A stretch of 64,000 nt of DNA from Acridotheres tristis (taxonomy: Eukaryota > Chordata > Aves > Passeriformes > Sturnidae). Shown here in pieces: positions 37,201-50,499 of this stretch. Numbering within the stretch: the first letter of the stretch is position 1; each line of letters starts with the position of its first letter. The notes below the pieces were generated by a model. That model was given only the letters and a program-made list of their open reading frames with translations. It had not been told where the DNA came from and ran no database searches. The DNA lies in NCBI GenBank assembly GCA_037013685.1, contig CM072894.1:25729529-25793528 (forward strand), given 5' to 3'. The position numbers and the translations under genes were made by a program.

Positions 37201-38189
37201 TAAACACATCTAAAAGAATCTGACACTTTATTGGCCATACCTGATCAGAAAACTTAGAAGTGTATTTGTTTAGGATTTTTATGGTTTGCAATAAATGGTA
37301 TTGCAGGTTTCTTCAGCACCTAGAAAGGAAAATGCCAGTGCTACTTTTTTTTTTGTTTTGTTTTGTTTTTTACTCTTGTGGGACTAGTTGGATTTTAATT
37401 GTTAATGGTGTCTTTTAATTTGACAAAGCAGATGCTGTAAAAAAGGGTAGCTTGCCTTTTTCCAGTTGGGCAAATGACTAATTTGTTAGGGTGGTGGCTT
37501 TTTTAGACACGGCTATATCTACATCCCATCTATAGATCTTTGAAGCTGTTGTGCATCCCTGGCACTGTGCAGAATGTGAAGAACCTCCTAGAGTCCTTCC
37601 TTTCTGTGTACTGGCAAAAGAGTGGAGCAAGATCCAGCAAATATTTGGGCAGCAGATCTTCTGTTGAAGCTGTTGGAGTAGAAATGCTTAGTCTATAAAC
37701 AATTTGGGGTCAGGGAACTTCTGAACAGTTCTTTGTTGCTGTTGTTCTGTTGTTGTTTTGGTTTGTTTTTTTTTTCTCCGACTGGCTTAGCTTCTGGCGA
37801 TGTTGTCATACAATGACAACTCAGAGGTGTCTTTTGGAAAACAGAAAAGTTCTGGAACATAAATGTAGCTCTCTTCTATTCTGCTGGGATGTCTGCAGTG
37901 ACCCTTTATTGGGGCTCTGAGTAAATCTTACCATAATTGATAGAAACAGCTTTAAAAGAAAAGCAAAACAGATCATGAAGAAAAGAAAGAGCTGATAAAG
38001 CTTCTAGCATCAAGAGTGTGCATGTTGAAACACTCTCTAATTATATATTTATCCAATCCAGTTAATACTACAGAGCTTGCAAAAAAAGCCCCATAATTAG
38101 GGGTTATGAAAATGTCTACATAGCAATAATATGGCACCTAAATATAGCATCTTTCCTCCTGAAGCACTTTACATCATTTGAGAACCATA
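34242..38189. other. Intergenic
   Basis: I see no gene. About 36340-36440 (around TTGCATGCTGCAAATAGACT and TTTTAATTATGG) is repeat-free and TAAT-containing and may be conserved. About 36661-36700 (GGGCCAGATTCAG) may be another small fragment of the palindromic repeat. The remainder is unremarkable, with a (T/G)-rich tract at 37346-37370. Confidence 0.6.
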
Positions 38190-38275
38190 GACTCAATTCA
38201 CAGCTGGCATTCACAGGTGCAACCTTATTGATTTCAATGGAATAGTGCCATTTTTACCAGGGATGATTTTTGTCA
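38190..38275 (+). repeat. Fragment of ancient palindromic amniote repeat
   Basis: TTATTGATTTCAATGGAATA followed by TTTTTACCAGGGATGATTTT is the central palindrome plus the 'TTACACCAGGGATGAATTTG' arm of the same family as at 32946-33030. Confidence 0.5.
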
Positions 38276-39184
38276 TAAATGGGAGTTTTATCTTAGGGGC
38301 TTGTAGGGCTGCCCATCACAATAGTATCTGCATATCTTTTGCATCAAATTAGCTGGCAATAGCAAAACCTTTAGCAGACTTCACAAACTCTCTGCCACAT
38401 CTGCTTTCTTAGCCTGCAGAAATCTTGGGCTAAGCACTCTCATATTTTTTGTCTTTTGGTGACTTGGAGACAAGAACAGCTGATGGTAGTGAAGATGTAC
38501 AATGCTCTTTTGGTGGGTAATGTGACCATGGGTTTCATTCAATGTTTCTGCTGGAAGCTGAATTCACAGTTGTAGCTTCTGGATTGAGAAAGAATATCAG
38601 GACTTTGAGACTCGTGTTGCTCAGAGCACCCCTGGAGCTCAAACACATGGTGGCTGTAGCAGGATCTGAATCACATATTTTTCATTGTACCCATCACTGA
38701 TGAAGTGACTGCTAAATACAATTTTAAAAAATCGTATGTGAACTTTGTCCAATACCTGTGAAGTCACTGGGGCTGAGGCTCAATGCACTGTATTTCCCCA
38801 ATGTCAGAATAGGCCCTGAAGATTTTGGTCCACTTCTCTGCCACTTTGCAGATCACGTATAAAAGTAATGACAAACCTGTCACCTATTTCCCTCTAACAT
38901 GGGAAAGACAGTGTTTCCTGAGTGTGAAAGGTGTATTGGGAGCTCAGGAGAAAAGAAAAATAGTTGGCCTATGTTGGTGTTGTATTTGCTACAACCTTCC
39001 GTGTGAGGAAAATTTGATTAGACTGAAACTCGTCAGCTTGCAGATGAGATGTTGGTGGGGTAGGAGTGAATCCTTCAAGTCAAAAGGTGGGCAGGGATTG
39101 TTTGTTCTGTGGCAGTGTATCAATTAAAGTCATTAAATGAAACTAAAAGCAACCAGGCTCAAAGCAATAAAAAGAGATATTCTG
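38276..39184. other. Intergenic
   Basis: AT-rich unique-looking DNA with no gene or repeat that I can recognise. The 100-codon frame at 38825-39127 resembles no known protein. Confidence 0.6.
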
Positions 39185-39505
39185 CATGCTACTGGTAGTG
39201 GACACAAGGAATTCACTGCCAAAGGTGGTTGTGGAGGCTAAAAGCTTATTAGAGTTCAAAGGATGACTGGACAAGTTTGTGTAAAGAAATGCACAGAGGA
39301 CTACTAAGTAGCTAGAAACCACATCTGGCTTAGGAAATACCTTGATCTGAAAATAGCTGGAGGCTAGCAGAAATGTGAGGGAAATAGCATAAGCAGTTCC
39401 CTTGCTTCTGCTGCTTTCTGGCTTGCTCCAGGAACCAGCAATAGGAGACCTGATGCTGGGCTAGATGGACTGGTATGGCCATTCTTGTTTTTGTACTTGA
39501 TGCGA
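39185..39505 (+). mobile_element. Ancient CR1/L3-like LINE 3' end
   Basis: A diverged LINE 3' end of the L3/CR1 branch, distinct from the common avian CR1 type. It shows GAATTCACTGCCAAAGGTGG, TTGTGGAGGCTAAAAGC, GATGACTGGACAAGTTTGTG and near the end GATGCTGGGCTAGATGGACT. The tail is GGCCATTCTTGTTTTTGTAC, close to the family's 'TTCTTATG' tail. It is an old inactive relic. Confidence 0.75.
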
Positions 39506-42500
39506 CAGCTCTGCCCTGCAGGTTGTTGCAGCAGGCACATGTGGGTCAGTGCTCTTAGAGGTGCTGTGTGCTCCATTTCTCCTCCATTTGTGATTGGTAA
39601 ACTTGGTCCCATGTTGCCTGTGATGGTCTGGGTTCAGATCCTCTGTGAAATGCATCTAGATGATGTTTTATGTTAGAATACCTGCTTAGCGTGAATGGAA
39701 AGGCAAGATTGTGGAGTACTGAAAATCAGTCCTGTTTCCTGTAATAACTGATTTTCCTTTGAGGCTTCTTTTCCAAAACTTTACAAGACAGACCCTGTGT
39801 AGTTCTGAAAGACTCGAGGAGCTATATAGTTTTATTGTGAAAGAGAATAAATTATATTGAGCAACTCCTACACACACATACGGAAGAAAAAAATTTCACC
39901 TCCTCCCATAATATCAGATTGTTGATATTCCCTGCATAGAACTGTAGGGAATAAACAAATGCATTCATTAACATTTACCCAGTAAGGTGAACTGAGGACA
40001 GAATATCAGTCCAGATATCCAGGCTTATCTCTGAATTTCCTGGATTTTATGGGTTTAAGTCTGACTCTGAACAGGTCTTAAGGGCATTTTTTTGGTGGAT
40101 TAGAAGGATCTGTGTTTGGACGGTCCCATCTATAGTACCTATGGGATTGTACAAAGCCCTAGTTTTACTATTTGTATCTGTTTTAAAATCCTGCTATTCA
40201 TTTGCCTGAGTCAAACAGCTTTCCAACTAGAATTAGAGTTGGGTACATAGCATGAGGAGAGTACACATCTGGAAAGAGCTCGAAAGACTCAACCAATGTT
40301 TCACAGACAATGTTGGAAAACAAACAAAAACCTCTCTGAAAATGTGGTCTGCAGATGGGTCTTTATATTCTCTTCCCCATTATTTTAATGGGGAAAAGTC
40401 GTCTTTAACAGAAAGGCATTCAGCACAAAAACAGCAGGAAAAGGGCTCAATGGGAGTCATTTTCCAGGATATCTTTCTGTCTGGGTCAGAGAATGAATTC
40501 TTCTGTGCCAAGACTCCACTCCTCACAAGGTGGCTGCAGTGTTGGAAATGTCATCATCAGTGTCTTCTGCTGAAACAGCGCTAGATGAAGCTGTAAATTT
40601 CCTCAGGATATTTCTCCAGTAGCTGGTATGGGGTTCTGCTGTGGGCTTGCCCAGTTTGCCACAGAAAGCGTCGCGTGGCTCGGGCGGCCAATCCCAGCTC
40701 CAAAGATGGTGTGCTTGTTGCAAGCTCGTGCCAAGCCATCTGTAAGATTTGTCAGATAAATGTGACTAGCGAAGTGGCACTCGTGAGCAGATGAAGGGAA
40801 ATTCCCTAGGGGATTCTTTATTCGCTCATCATTAGCAGGAGAGGCAGTGGGAAAATTCATTGTTTAGCTGTTCAAAACACTGGTGAACATTTGATACTGA
40901 ATAATCTTTAAATCTTTGTCAGGGGGATGTCAAACATGTCTTGAGCAGCCCAGACTGTGCTGGAGGCAGAGTATCATGTTCTGTATGTCGCACTCACCTT
41001 CAGGAAGAAGGATAAAGATATCCCCTCAAAATCACCTCCCCTCCCTGGGGTAGCTTTATTTTAAGTGAGCTGAGGCATGGAGCAGCCTAGAGGTGCATTA
41101 CTGCTGTTTACCTGTGTGTGTCCCTGATCCTAAATGGAAAATAAAATCTGTCCCTGCTGTGAGAAGGTACTGCCCATTTGCTAAATGAAACTGGCTTGCA
41201 GGCTTTTTGGTTGCAGCTTTACTGTGAGGACTAAGCCTCATGACTAGAGCAAACGAGATTGACTTAGATGTGATGTCTCGTGGAGTAAACTTACTGGGCT
41301 CTGCTGCTGGAATTTTGTGAGGTAAAGTGGGCCCACTCTCCATGCTGATGAGAAACAGGTCACCAGTCTCACATGTTCTCTGTAGAACTCCTTTTGTGCA
41401 ACTTGCTTTGCTGCACCAAAGGGATTTTTTAGTCTTAGATGTTATTAAGCTCCTATAACTGCCTTCCCTAGCCAAGATATTTTAGGCAAAGTCCTTGCTT
41501 TTACATTTTTATGGTGGGACCAGGATGCTTTATGACATCTGTGTGCTGACAAGGGCACACAGAGCACGAAGTATTCTGCTTGCATTGTTATCAGCCCTAT
41601 TATTTATCCAAATTCTATTTAGACTTCTATTTAAACAGGAGTTTGGAAATTAATGGAAATATCATCTGCTTGAAAGATGCAATGTTGTAGTTGCAGTCAT
41701 CGGGGTCTTTTCCTCCCAAGGAGGATTGGGAGAGGGTACTAAGCTGATGTTTGGGGAGTAGGAGAGAGGGGGCTGCAGGATCCAACTCAGAACATCTGTG
41801 ATTCTGTGAGATTCCCAGTTCCACAAACTTTACCATGGCTGGAGAGCAGCACAGGTTTCATCTTCAGGGAAGTTGACGTAGTGGAGAGCTGGTGAAGAGG
41901 ATGTAGGGAGAAAGGTGGTCTTCTACTGAATCCCATAAGACTATTCCCCCAAAGGCTTGCTGGTGTAAGGTACTGTGAAAGATTAAGATTGTGTCTTCCA
42001 CCACTTCTTCCCATAAGTCAAGAAGAAAATCAAGCTGAACAATCCATAACACCATTGTACCACAGTAAGGGTCCCATATCCACATTCACCATCTTCACTG
42101 TATGAGCAGATTCAAAAAAGCTTAACCCCTTTGCAGCTCCACTTGGCTTGAGGGAGACATGAAGCAGCATCTGACTTTAAATGGTAGTACGTGAAATGTA
42201 AAGGCTATCAGTGAATCTTGATGAGTCAATAGGCAGTTTTTCAGCAGGTTTCATCAGTGAAAAGGTATTTGTGCATTTGAGTTGAATGCAGTGGATAGCT
42301 AGAAAAATGAGAATATTCAAACTACAGCTCCAGATCTTGCTTCAGTTTTTCTGTAAGTAGATGAACTTCTGTTGACTCCAATACAATGTTGTTTGCTTGC
42401 ATGACATCGGTCTTTTTTATTACAAAGGAAAAAATCACCTCACAAGAGACCTTTGATGTTTTAATGTGTCCTGGCATATCGATGGATACATCCAGTGGAG

Positions 42501-43450
42501 AAGAACAATCTGGGACACTTGGTCTGCATTTGTGCTTTGCTGGAGATTTGCTATGTAACCTCGAGCAAATCTATTAATCTCTCAGTACCTCAATTCCCCA
42601 AATGCAAAATGGAGATAATAAAATATAACTCCCTTAGCAGGGTAAACACATTAAAAAATGCACTTAAAAGCAGTTGGGTACTAGGTTAATGGAGACCTAT
42701 ATCTTGTGGGAAAGATTTGTTGTATTATAAATAATACATCTTCACAATTATTCCACTTAGTCTGCCTTGAAGCCTTCAAAGACATACCACGCAAATGTTT
42801 ACTGGCAGCATGTTTCCCCCCTTTTATTGGCCAACAACATGTTTAGACCAGACTTTGCTGTGGCAAAGTATTTCAGCACATTGCACATGGCAAATGGCTC
42901 TTTTACTGTAAAAGTAGATTTTAATTTTTTTAGAGAATACCCCAAATAATGCTGTACTCAGCAAAGGCCTGTGCACCTGGAATAGCTGTCTCTGAGCACA
43001 TTTTCCTTGCAAAATGTTCAGCATGCTTCTGCCTAGAGCTTTCAACAGAAACGGAGAATGAAGGAGATGTGGTGGGTACCAAGGACAAACTTTTTAAGGG
43101 TGAGTTAATTTTGCAGACCACCTGAAAGAACTTGGGTATGTCTCAAGTCAGCTAAGCAATGCTGGTGCCAGAATGTCCCGGACAAAAAGGCCAGTGTTGC
43201 AGAGCATGGTTGAATTGCCTAGAGTACAAAGTGGGGGTCTAGGGGACTCCACTGCAGTGTTAGTGCACAGGAGCTATTCAAGCCTTTAGACCACCCACTG
43301 TTTTAGCAGTGTTACTTAGCTTCCCTGGACTCTGTAATTGCTCTTGTCACATTACTGAGGATAATGTAGAAATATTGCAAGCATTTGCCTTGAACTTGGA
43401 GTGTTGAAGCTTATGTAAGGGGGGGAAAAAGCTACACAGAATAAAATGAA
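39506..43450. other. Intergenic
   Basis: No gene is supported. The block at about 40640-40870 is repeat-free, contains a CpG cluster (AAAGCGTCGCGTGGCTCGGG), CCAAT and several palindromic words, and looks more constrained than its surroundings. An exact GLI-type motif GACCACCCA is at 43289-43297, but one such 9-mer is expected by chance in this length. Confidence 0.6.
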
Positions 43451-43522
43451 GGGTGTGATTCTTATCCCACTTGTGCTTGTTTTACACTGGTTTTCCCTCT
43501 GCTGGAGTAATTCCTCTTTAAC
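43451..43522 (+). repeat. Fragment of ancient palindromic amniote repeat
   Basis: GGGTGTGATTCTTATCCCAC, TTTTACACTGG and CTGGAGTAATTCCTC resemble the end and arm of the same palindromic family (arms with 'TTACACTGGTGTAA'). Confidence 0.4.
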
Positions 43523-46500
43523 GATGTAATATGTTTAGAAGAAGACCTCTGTATGTTTGTGAAACATCTTTGCCTGCCTAAAAGAGGTGTGTTATGAGGG
43601 CATTTTGAAGAAAGCAGCATCCTGGAATTGGCATTTGCTTCAGTTCAGATAAGATTTCTTTTTTCCCCTTCATACAGTGAAAGGCCAGTGTGGTGTGAAG
43701 AGAAGGGAGAGCTTTGTTTCTGTGATCAGGACATCAAACAGAGAATTGCATTTTCTCAGGTGCCTTTCTCATGGGGATGCTCCCTAAGAGCTGATGATGG
43801 CAGAGGTGTGCTGTCACAACCTCTACCTCAGGCTGATGGAGATGGGAAGCTGGATTTGCTAGTGTGTGAGACCTGTCATGTACCTGCTTCCTAGGTGAGG
43901 GGGTGCTTGTGTAATTAACCTGTGATAGCTCTGGCAACACAGTTAAACTCAGGTCTGTGTCTGCTGCACAGCTTGGGAGGTGTCATGCAGCCAGCTAAGA
44001 AAGGCTGGGTACCAGGAGAGTTTGCTTTTAACCTCTGCCCCAAAGTACAAGAACTATAGAATTGAGGAGTTTTTGGTATCTGCAGTGTAATGCTTTTGAG
44101 TGAGAGGCACCATGGAGCAGCAGTGCAAAAATATGAAGGACCCTAAGAAGAATACCCTGAAATGAGGATTAGATGGGAGGAAAAGTAGCCCTGCAGAGGG
44201 GCTTCCACACTTGCCAGTAGCCCCTGACAATTCTCCCGATCCGATGCTAACAGAAACCACAGCAAATGTTTATTTTAACCTCTGGCAAACGTCTATTCAT
44301 GGGGTAAGACTGAAAAGCTGATTTCATGCTTGGGAGGAGCTTGGGAACAGCTAGTACATACTACTTGGCTGTGCTTCAGGCACGGCTGGCCAGTCCCTCC
44401 AGCAGGTGATGCTGGGCACCCTGGGAGTGCTCCTGGTCTCTCTCAGGCTGTGTGTGCAGCAGTGAGCACAGCTCTGAGCCTCTCTGCAGCCTGGTCTGCA
44501 TGGGCTGTGTTAGAGGAACCTGTAAGAGGGCTGAGGTTTGATTGTGTTTGACCCCTAAGCAGTATGCTGTCACTAAGAAGGTAGCATGAATTTGTGGGTA
44601 CCCATATGTGCTGCTTGGATGGCACCTTTGGTTGCACACTTCATTAATGTTTATTGCACAGCAAAACCCAAAGCAGCTGAACCATTGTTCTGTAATAAGG
44701 CAAAGAGATGTATCTGCATTATTTTCACAGTTCATTGTGGAGAGCCCAAGAAGAAAAACTAGGTAGGAGTAGATACTCCAACCGTGATGACTGATCTCCC
44801 AGTGACGCTAAACTGAGGGCTAAATTTTTTCATATTGCATGACTGCTACTGTTGCTGCTATATGCCCTAGTGAAAAGCATTTATTCTGACTCTATATCTT
44901 GGGTATCCTACCATATTTTGATACCTAGAGTCTACAGATTTAACTAATTATCTGTTTTATTTGGAAATATGTCAAATTACTCTAGATATTAATTTGATGA
45001 TATCATGACTGTACTTTCTATTGTGATTCAGATTACCTCCTTTAGTAATGTCTCATCCTTCCTCCTTGATTTTAACTGCATTTGAGACATGAAACTATGT
45101 CATGCAGGGTCACTTATTCTTCTGTCTTGTGATCATCTGTTACCTAGACTAGCAGACAACAAAGAAAAAAATGGTAGTGCCAATCTATGAGGTGTCACTA
45201 TTTATGTATAGCACCTAGCACAGTTGGGAGTATATATTATCGACATTGCTGTGGTGTGAAGGGACCTTAATGCTCCAGGCATTACACAGGCAGACAACAA
45301 AATATGGTGCCTCCCTAAAGAGCTTATGAGCAAAATGTGGTTAATGATCAATTGATCTTCACAGCAGAATCCTGTCGAACACCAGTGGATCAAAGCTGCA
45401 CAAAGCAGTGACACACACAATGCACATGTTTATCTGACTGACATGCTATACTTGTGCAGAGGCTCAGGGAGGGCTGTATGTCAGATTCTTCGGGAAGAAC
45501 CTGCAAACACTACTTCATGTGAATAGGAGGACTTAGAATGATGAAGTTAAGGCCTAGCTAAAGGACCATGGATCAGACAGAAGGGATGACCGAAAATGTG
45601 GGAGTTTGCAAGAATCACTTCAGAGAAGGCTAAAGGGGTATTTCTACCCATGATAAGGTTCTTTACACACAAAGACAAGCCAGCCAGAGGCTGACACTTC
45701 TCTGCTGAACCAGGCAGAGGCTGCTGGAGATGCTGCTTTGGTAGGCCCGAGTGTACCTGTTGTGCCATCACCCTGTGGCACACAAAGAGAGGCATTGAAG
45801 CAATGCTTCTTAGAAATTGGTACCGTGGAGAGGCAGGGTAGAAAGAAGGGGATAGTGAACTGGCAGTTGTTAAAGAGGTCTAGTGTCATGGGGACTGTGG
45901 GAGGAAAAGGCTTTCAGATCTGCTGTTGTGCAATTGCTGATGACTGCTCAAGACTGAGAATGGGAAGACTGAAACTCATGTTTCCCTAGGGGAGGTGCTC
46001 TAAGCCTCAAACTTCTACCTTTTTGACCAGCAAATTGTAGGAGAATGTTGCAAGATGATGAAACCATACTGCATCTTTGCTTGCTTTTTCTGAGGGGAAA
46101 AAATGATGCAAGGGCATGGAAAGAAATGCATGGAGGCAAGGTTGAAGTAGTATCAAGAACTAATAGAAAAGTGATGAAAGTGCAGGAAGTAAGCTTTATT
46201 TGCCTTTGAGGAGCAAAGCTGGCCCTATAAAAAATGGCAAAGCAAGAGAGCAAGTATGGGGACAAAAATTTAAATCCCAGTCGCAATAATATGAACAGGA
46301 GACCTTTGGAGAACATTTGGTGTAGGTGGCCAGCACCTAAGGAAAGGAATACAATGGAGGTGTAACCAGACCTCAAAGAAATTGAGTTAAAGTAGAAAGC
46401 ACAGCTTGTGACTAAATGAAAACAAATATTTTGTATCTTGCTTTTTTTTCTCCCCCAGATTTTACACATAGCTTTTGTAAGGACTGTAAAGTATTTTGAA

Positions 46501-47191
46501 GGGCGTTGTTGGAAAAAGTAGTAATTTCAATATCAATGTATTTGGTGATTTTAACTATTTGTTTTATGGCAGAATTTGGGGAAGAGTTGTAAATCCTCAA
46601 CCTGCATTTCTTGTTTTAGCATGAATATATGAAATTCTTTGTATGAATAGGAGAGTGCTTAACACTTAGAGGCATAGAAAGAAGGGAATGAATACTAAAA
46701 ATGCAGCTGAAATAGATTCAATATGAATCAAATGGATTCAGATGTGAAATCTGCAAATGCAATCTATTGCAGTGTAAATAGGGTTCATTTCAAACTTTTA
46801 TCCCAAGCTTGAACTGCACCTGAAAAAGCTTAGCCTAAATAGAAATACAAATCTGTACAAAACCTCTTGCCAGAGTTTAAAAATAATTTCAACTTAAATT
46901 AGTGCAGCTTTTACTTATAAACAAAAGATGTATGTTAAGAGTGGAAACTGAACTCTGATTTCTGCTCTTCTAATTGATTACATACACCACAAGCCCACTG
47001 CTTATGGTATGAAAATCAGAGAAAGAGGGGCAGAGGCAGAGCACAGCGGATGATAATGTTTTGGTCTTTGTCATGCAACATTCTACTTGTAGGAACTGCA
47101 GATGAGAGGAGCCAAGAGAGGGCTTTCTCTAGCCCCTGGAGAGCAGAAGGTCAGGGGTGAAGTATTTATGTTGTAGTGTTAGGGAACTGAG
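43523..47191. other. Intergenic
   Basis: I see no gene or recognised repeat. The longest frame (45948-46469 minus, 173 codons) is rich in Phe, Leu and Ser, as AT-rich random DNA would be, and resembles nothing known. Confidence 0.6.
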
Positions 47192-47530
47192 GTTTCACAG
47201 AACGGGAGAGGTTGGATCACCTGGGCCATCCCAGAGCACATGGCACAGGACTGGGTCTAGATAGTTCTGGAATATCTCCAGTGAAGGGAACTCCAAAGCC
47301 TCTCTAGGCAACCTGTTCCATTGCTCGGTCACTGCACAGTAAAGAAGTTCTTAGTTTTATTCAGGTGGAACTTCCTGTGCATTAGTTTCCATGCATTGCC
47401 CCTTGTCCTATTGCTTGGCACCAAGAAGAGCTTGGATCCATCCTCAGTCACCTCCCCTTATAGACTGTTAAGCTACAAATTGATAAATTTCCCTGTCATT
47501 CTTTCCTCTCCCCACTGTGTGGAAAGCCAT
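47192..47530 (-). mobile_element. CR1 LINE 3' end, minus orientation
   Basis: On the plus strand the reverse complement of a CR1 3' region is clear: TTTCACAGAACGGGAGAGGT, GGCAACCTGTTCCATTGCTC, CACAGTAAAGAAGTTCTTAG, TTCAGGTGGAACTTCCTGTG and GCATTGCCCCTTGTCCTATT. It is of the CR1 subfamily with 'TTCAGGTGGAACTTCCTGTG'. The copy is truncated and fades out near the GGAAAGCCATGG at 47520-47531. Confidence 0.92.
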
Positions 47531-50480
47531 GGCTAGAAACATCACCTGGAGTTGTGAAATGGTTTTTTCCCCTCCCTTGCAGGCTGTGGAGGCTCATATA
47601 TTTCCACTGCAAAGTGAAGAGCTGATAATCCTCTGCAGGGTCATCAGAGCTGCTGAGTTGTCAGACTTTGGCTGCTCCCTGTGTTCCCATGAGAACACGT
47701 GCCCATTCTTCTTGCTTTAGGGGATGCTCTATTTGCACAGCCTTAATCAGCAGCATGTTATGGTTTTGGCCAGTGCAGTTTATGATGGTGACAAAGTATA
47801 TTTATTTTTAATGTGGAATCGGCCCGTGCCTTATTGAACAATGTACAAATAAAAGATATGGAAATCAAAACTGGTTTGGCTTGCTGGCCAACATAGACAA
47901 GAATAAAAAAAGAACAGGTGAACAATTCTAGCAGGTAATTCCCAGTCTTTGATGGGTGCCTAAACTTCCACATCTCAGAAAGAGAGAGAGCAAGACTTTT
48001 TCTAGCAGCATTTCATGCATTTGGAGAATGACGATTATGACTTGGAAACATTAATTCTCATACAAGATGTTCTTCTTTGACATTCTGGTTTTATGAATAT
48101 TAAAATCTTTATCATCTGGTCAACAACTCCTGCTACTCATTTTGGGAAAAGCTGATATTTTCATGTTGTTCTCTAGGTGGAGATTACAGAAGCACTGTTC
48201 CATGATACTGCACAGGCAAGAAAACAAAAGAGGAAGCTGGACAGAGCTTCTGCTATAATCAGTCTTGCTCAAAACTTTAGGTGAAATAAAAGAACAGCGA
48301 TTAACCATTTTCAGGTCTGACCCTGCTGAAAAGTCTCTGAGAAAAAATAAATATCTTGCTATGTGGGCAGGCTGCTTTCAGTATCTATCTCAGGGAAAGA
48401 TTTCACTTGATGACAGAATTATTATTAAATCATGTATTTGGTTGCTGGGAGTTACCTCAGACTTGAAATCCAATAGATAATAGGCTTTATGTTGCTGATG
48501 AAATAACTAAATCTGCATATATTATATCTGAAGTAAATGAAACAAGTAAAGGGAATCTACTAAATGGCTTAAAGACGTTTCCTACTTCAGTTTTGGAAAC
48601 AAGTGGAAAATGAAACATTTCCCAGTGCTTGGATGAGTGCAGTGACATCATGCTTGTTACAGGGTTTAACTGCAGCAAAACAAAACTGCTCTGTCTCTGC
48701 TGGGGTGGAGAAGAACATCTTGGGTCCTAAATGTGCTTATGGACAGTACCCATGTGAAACTCTGGGGATCCTGAACTGAATTTGAGACACGTATCTGTAA
48801 TAAATAATAAAATCTCATTTTCACTTTTTTTTTTTTTAATATCTGCTTTTCTGTTTCCAAGGTACATATAATGCAATGTGATTGGAGCAATGAGATCACT
48901 CTCTCTTCTCCCTAAGAAAAAAAGATTATGCAAGGATATTAATCATATTAGTTGTAACAGAGGGCAGCTATCTTTTCCAATACTTGTTCCATGACATAAA
49001 TAATTTTTCTAAGTGTCTTCAGGAAGGATTAAAAAGTCTACTGTTAAAGAGCAAGGAAGATATGGACATCTTGATTTTGTCTTTACTATTGTTACTCCTA
49101 CCCAAGATAAAACGTCAGCAGCAAAATTTATCTCTGTTGTGTCTTTGGTCCAAGTCAGCTTCGGTCTCTGCTTCAGACTGTTCGGTGTTTGATAATTTGC
49201 ATTTAAGTCAAAGCTCCAGTTACCTTCTGCCTGTAATAGCTGTCAAGGTGTAAAATACACAGCCTCCATGCAAGCACTGCTTAATTGGCAAATAATTCAT
49301 GGCATAGGCCTTCAACTGTGATTGCAAATCAAACTGGTAACAGGAAAAATCCTGCAGAGAACACAGCCATCATTATCTTTTAAAAATTGAGAATCTCACA
49401 AGCAGTTTCTCTTGCCGGGGGGTGGAAAAGCCCTGGCCAAGCTAAACCCATCTCAAAATTCCAAGGAATTTTAAGGGAAAATGATTAGATGTTTAGCTTT
49501 TCCAGGCATTGCTATAATGGATTTTGTCTCAGAATAGAAAATGGAGGTCATACTGAGAAGAGGAAAATGTTTCTTTTATGTGGTCAAAAGTGGAAGCCTT
49601 CCAAATTTGGGAAAATACAGTAATAAATCTGCAGCCACCTAGAATTATGTGGTGTTACAAGTGAAGACAGCTCCAAACTTCATTCCTGCAGCAGGAACAA
49701 AATTCTGTTCCCCCACCTTGAATCCACCATTGCCTGAGCTCATCTTCATTGGCCCAACATGCTCGCCAATGTGGAGCCAGGCTGCCTGAGCCCCTGCCTT
49801 CCAGGGCACTGCTGCCCAGCACAGATGCTTTCGGTACAGTCACTCCACAATTTTTACAAATAAGTATTGCTTGTACTCTAACATATGGGACAGTGAAATT
49901 CAGAGGCCCTGTGGGACTGGGTGGCACCTTGTGCATTCCTGGATCCCTAGCTATGCCAGGCAACCACATCAGTTGACTACAAGAGAGGAACTGACACTAA
50001 GATTGATTTGGTTTCTCACCTCTGAGGCTCTCCAGAAAGTATTCAGGTGCTTCATCTCCCTGATGAAGCAGTGACTGCTTCCCCTGTTGAGGTTCCCCAC
50101 TTGGTGCTGTGCACAAGCCTGGGAGGGCACCTTTGCTCCCTGGCAGCCTCACCTTTACAGTTCTCTCTTGCATGCTTAATGCCATCAATTCATCTCATTT
50201 TTTTCCCCCTTCCCTCTTGCTTGGGGATTTTCTGCCCATTTTCTCTGTGTTGCCAAGTGGTTCTGTGTTGTAGCTTGTTAACTGCCAGTGTGTTGGTGTT
50301 GCATATGGTAAAAAAACGTAGCTGGCAATGTAGTATCACCTCCGCAAAAGAAAAAGATGTGAAACCCTACTGAATTCAGCCCTGAAGCTGCTTTTGCTGG
50401 GACCGTCTGGGGCAGAGACCTTCATGGGTACCACGAGTCAGGGATGCTGAGCAGCCTAGCACAGAGGGCTGAGCTCGGGC
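47531..50480. other. Intergenic
   Basis: AT-rich unique-looking DNA with no gene or repeat that I recognise. There is a T run at 48826-48838. Confidence 0.6.
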
Positions 50481-50499
50481 AAACCTACATGCACCGAGT

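Noticed and set aside
43289..43297. GLI-binding motif GACCACCCA as evidence of GLI regulation
   Set aside because: About one exact 9-mer every 130 kb on both strands is expected by chance, so one site in 64 kb means little without clustering or conservation.
45948..46469. 173-codon minus-strand ORF as a gene
   Set aside because: Composition is like random AT-rich DNA, with no motif, no splice context and no similarity that I recognise.
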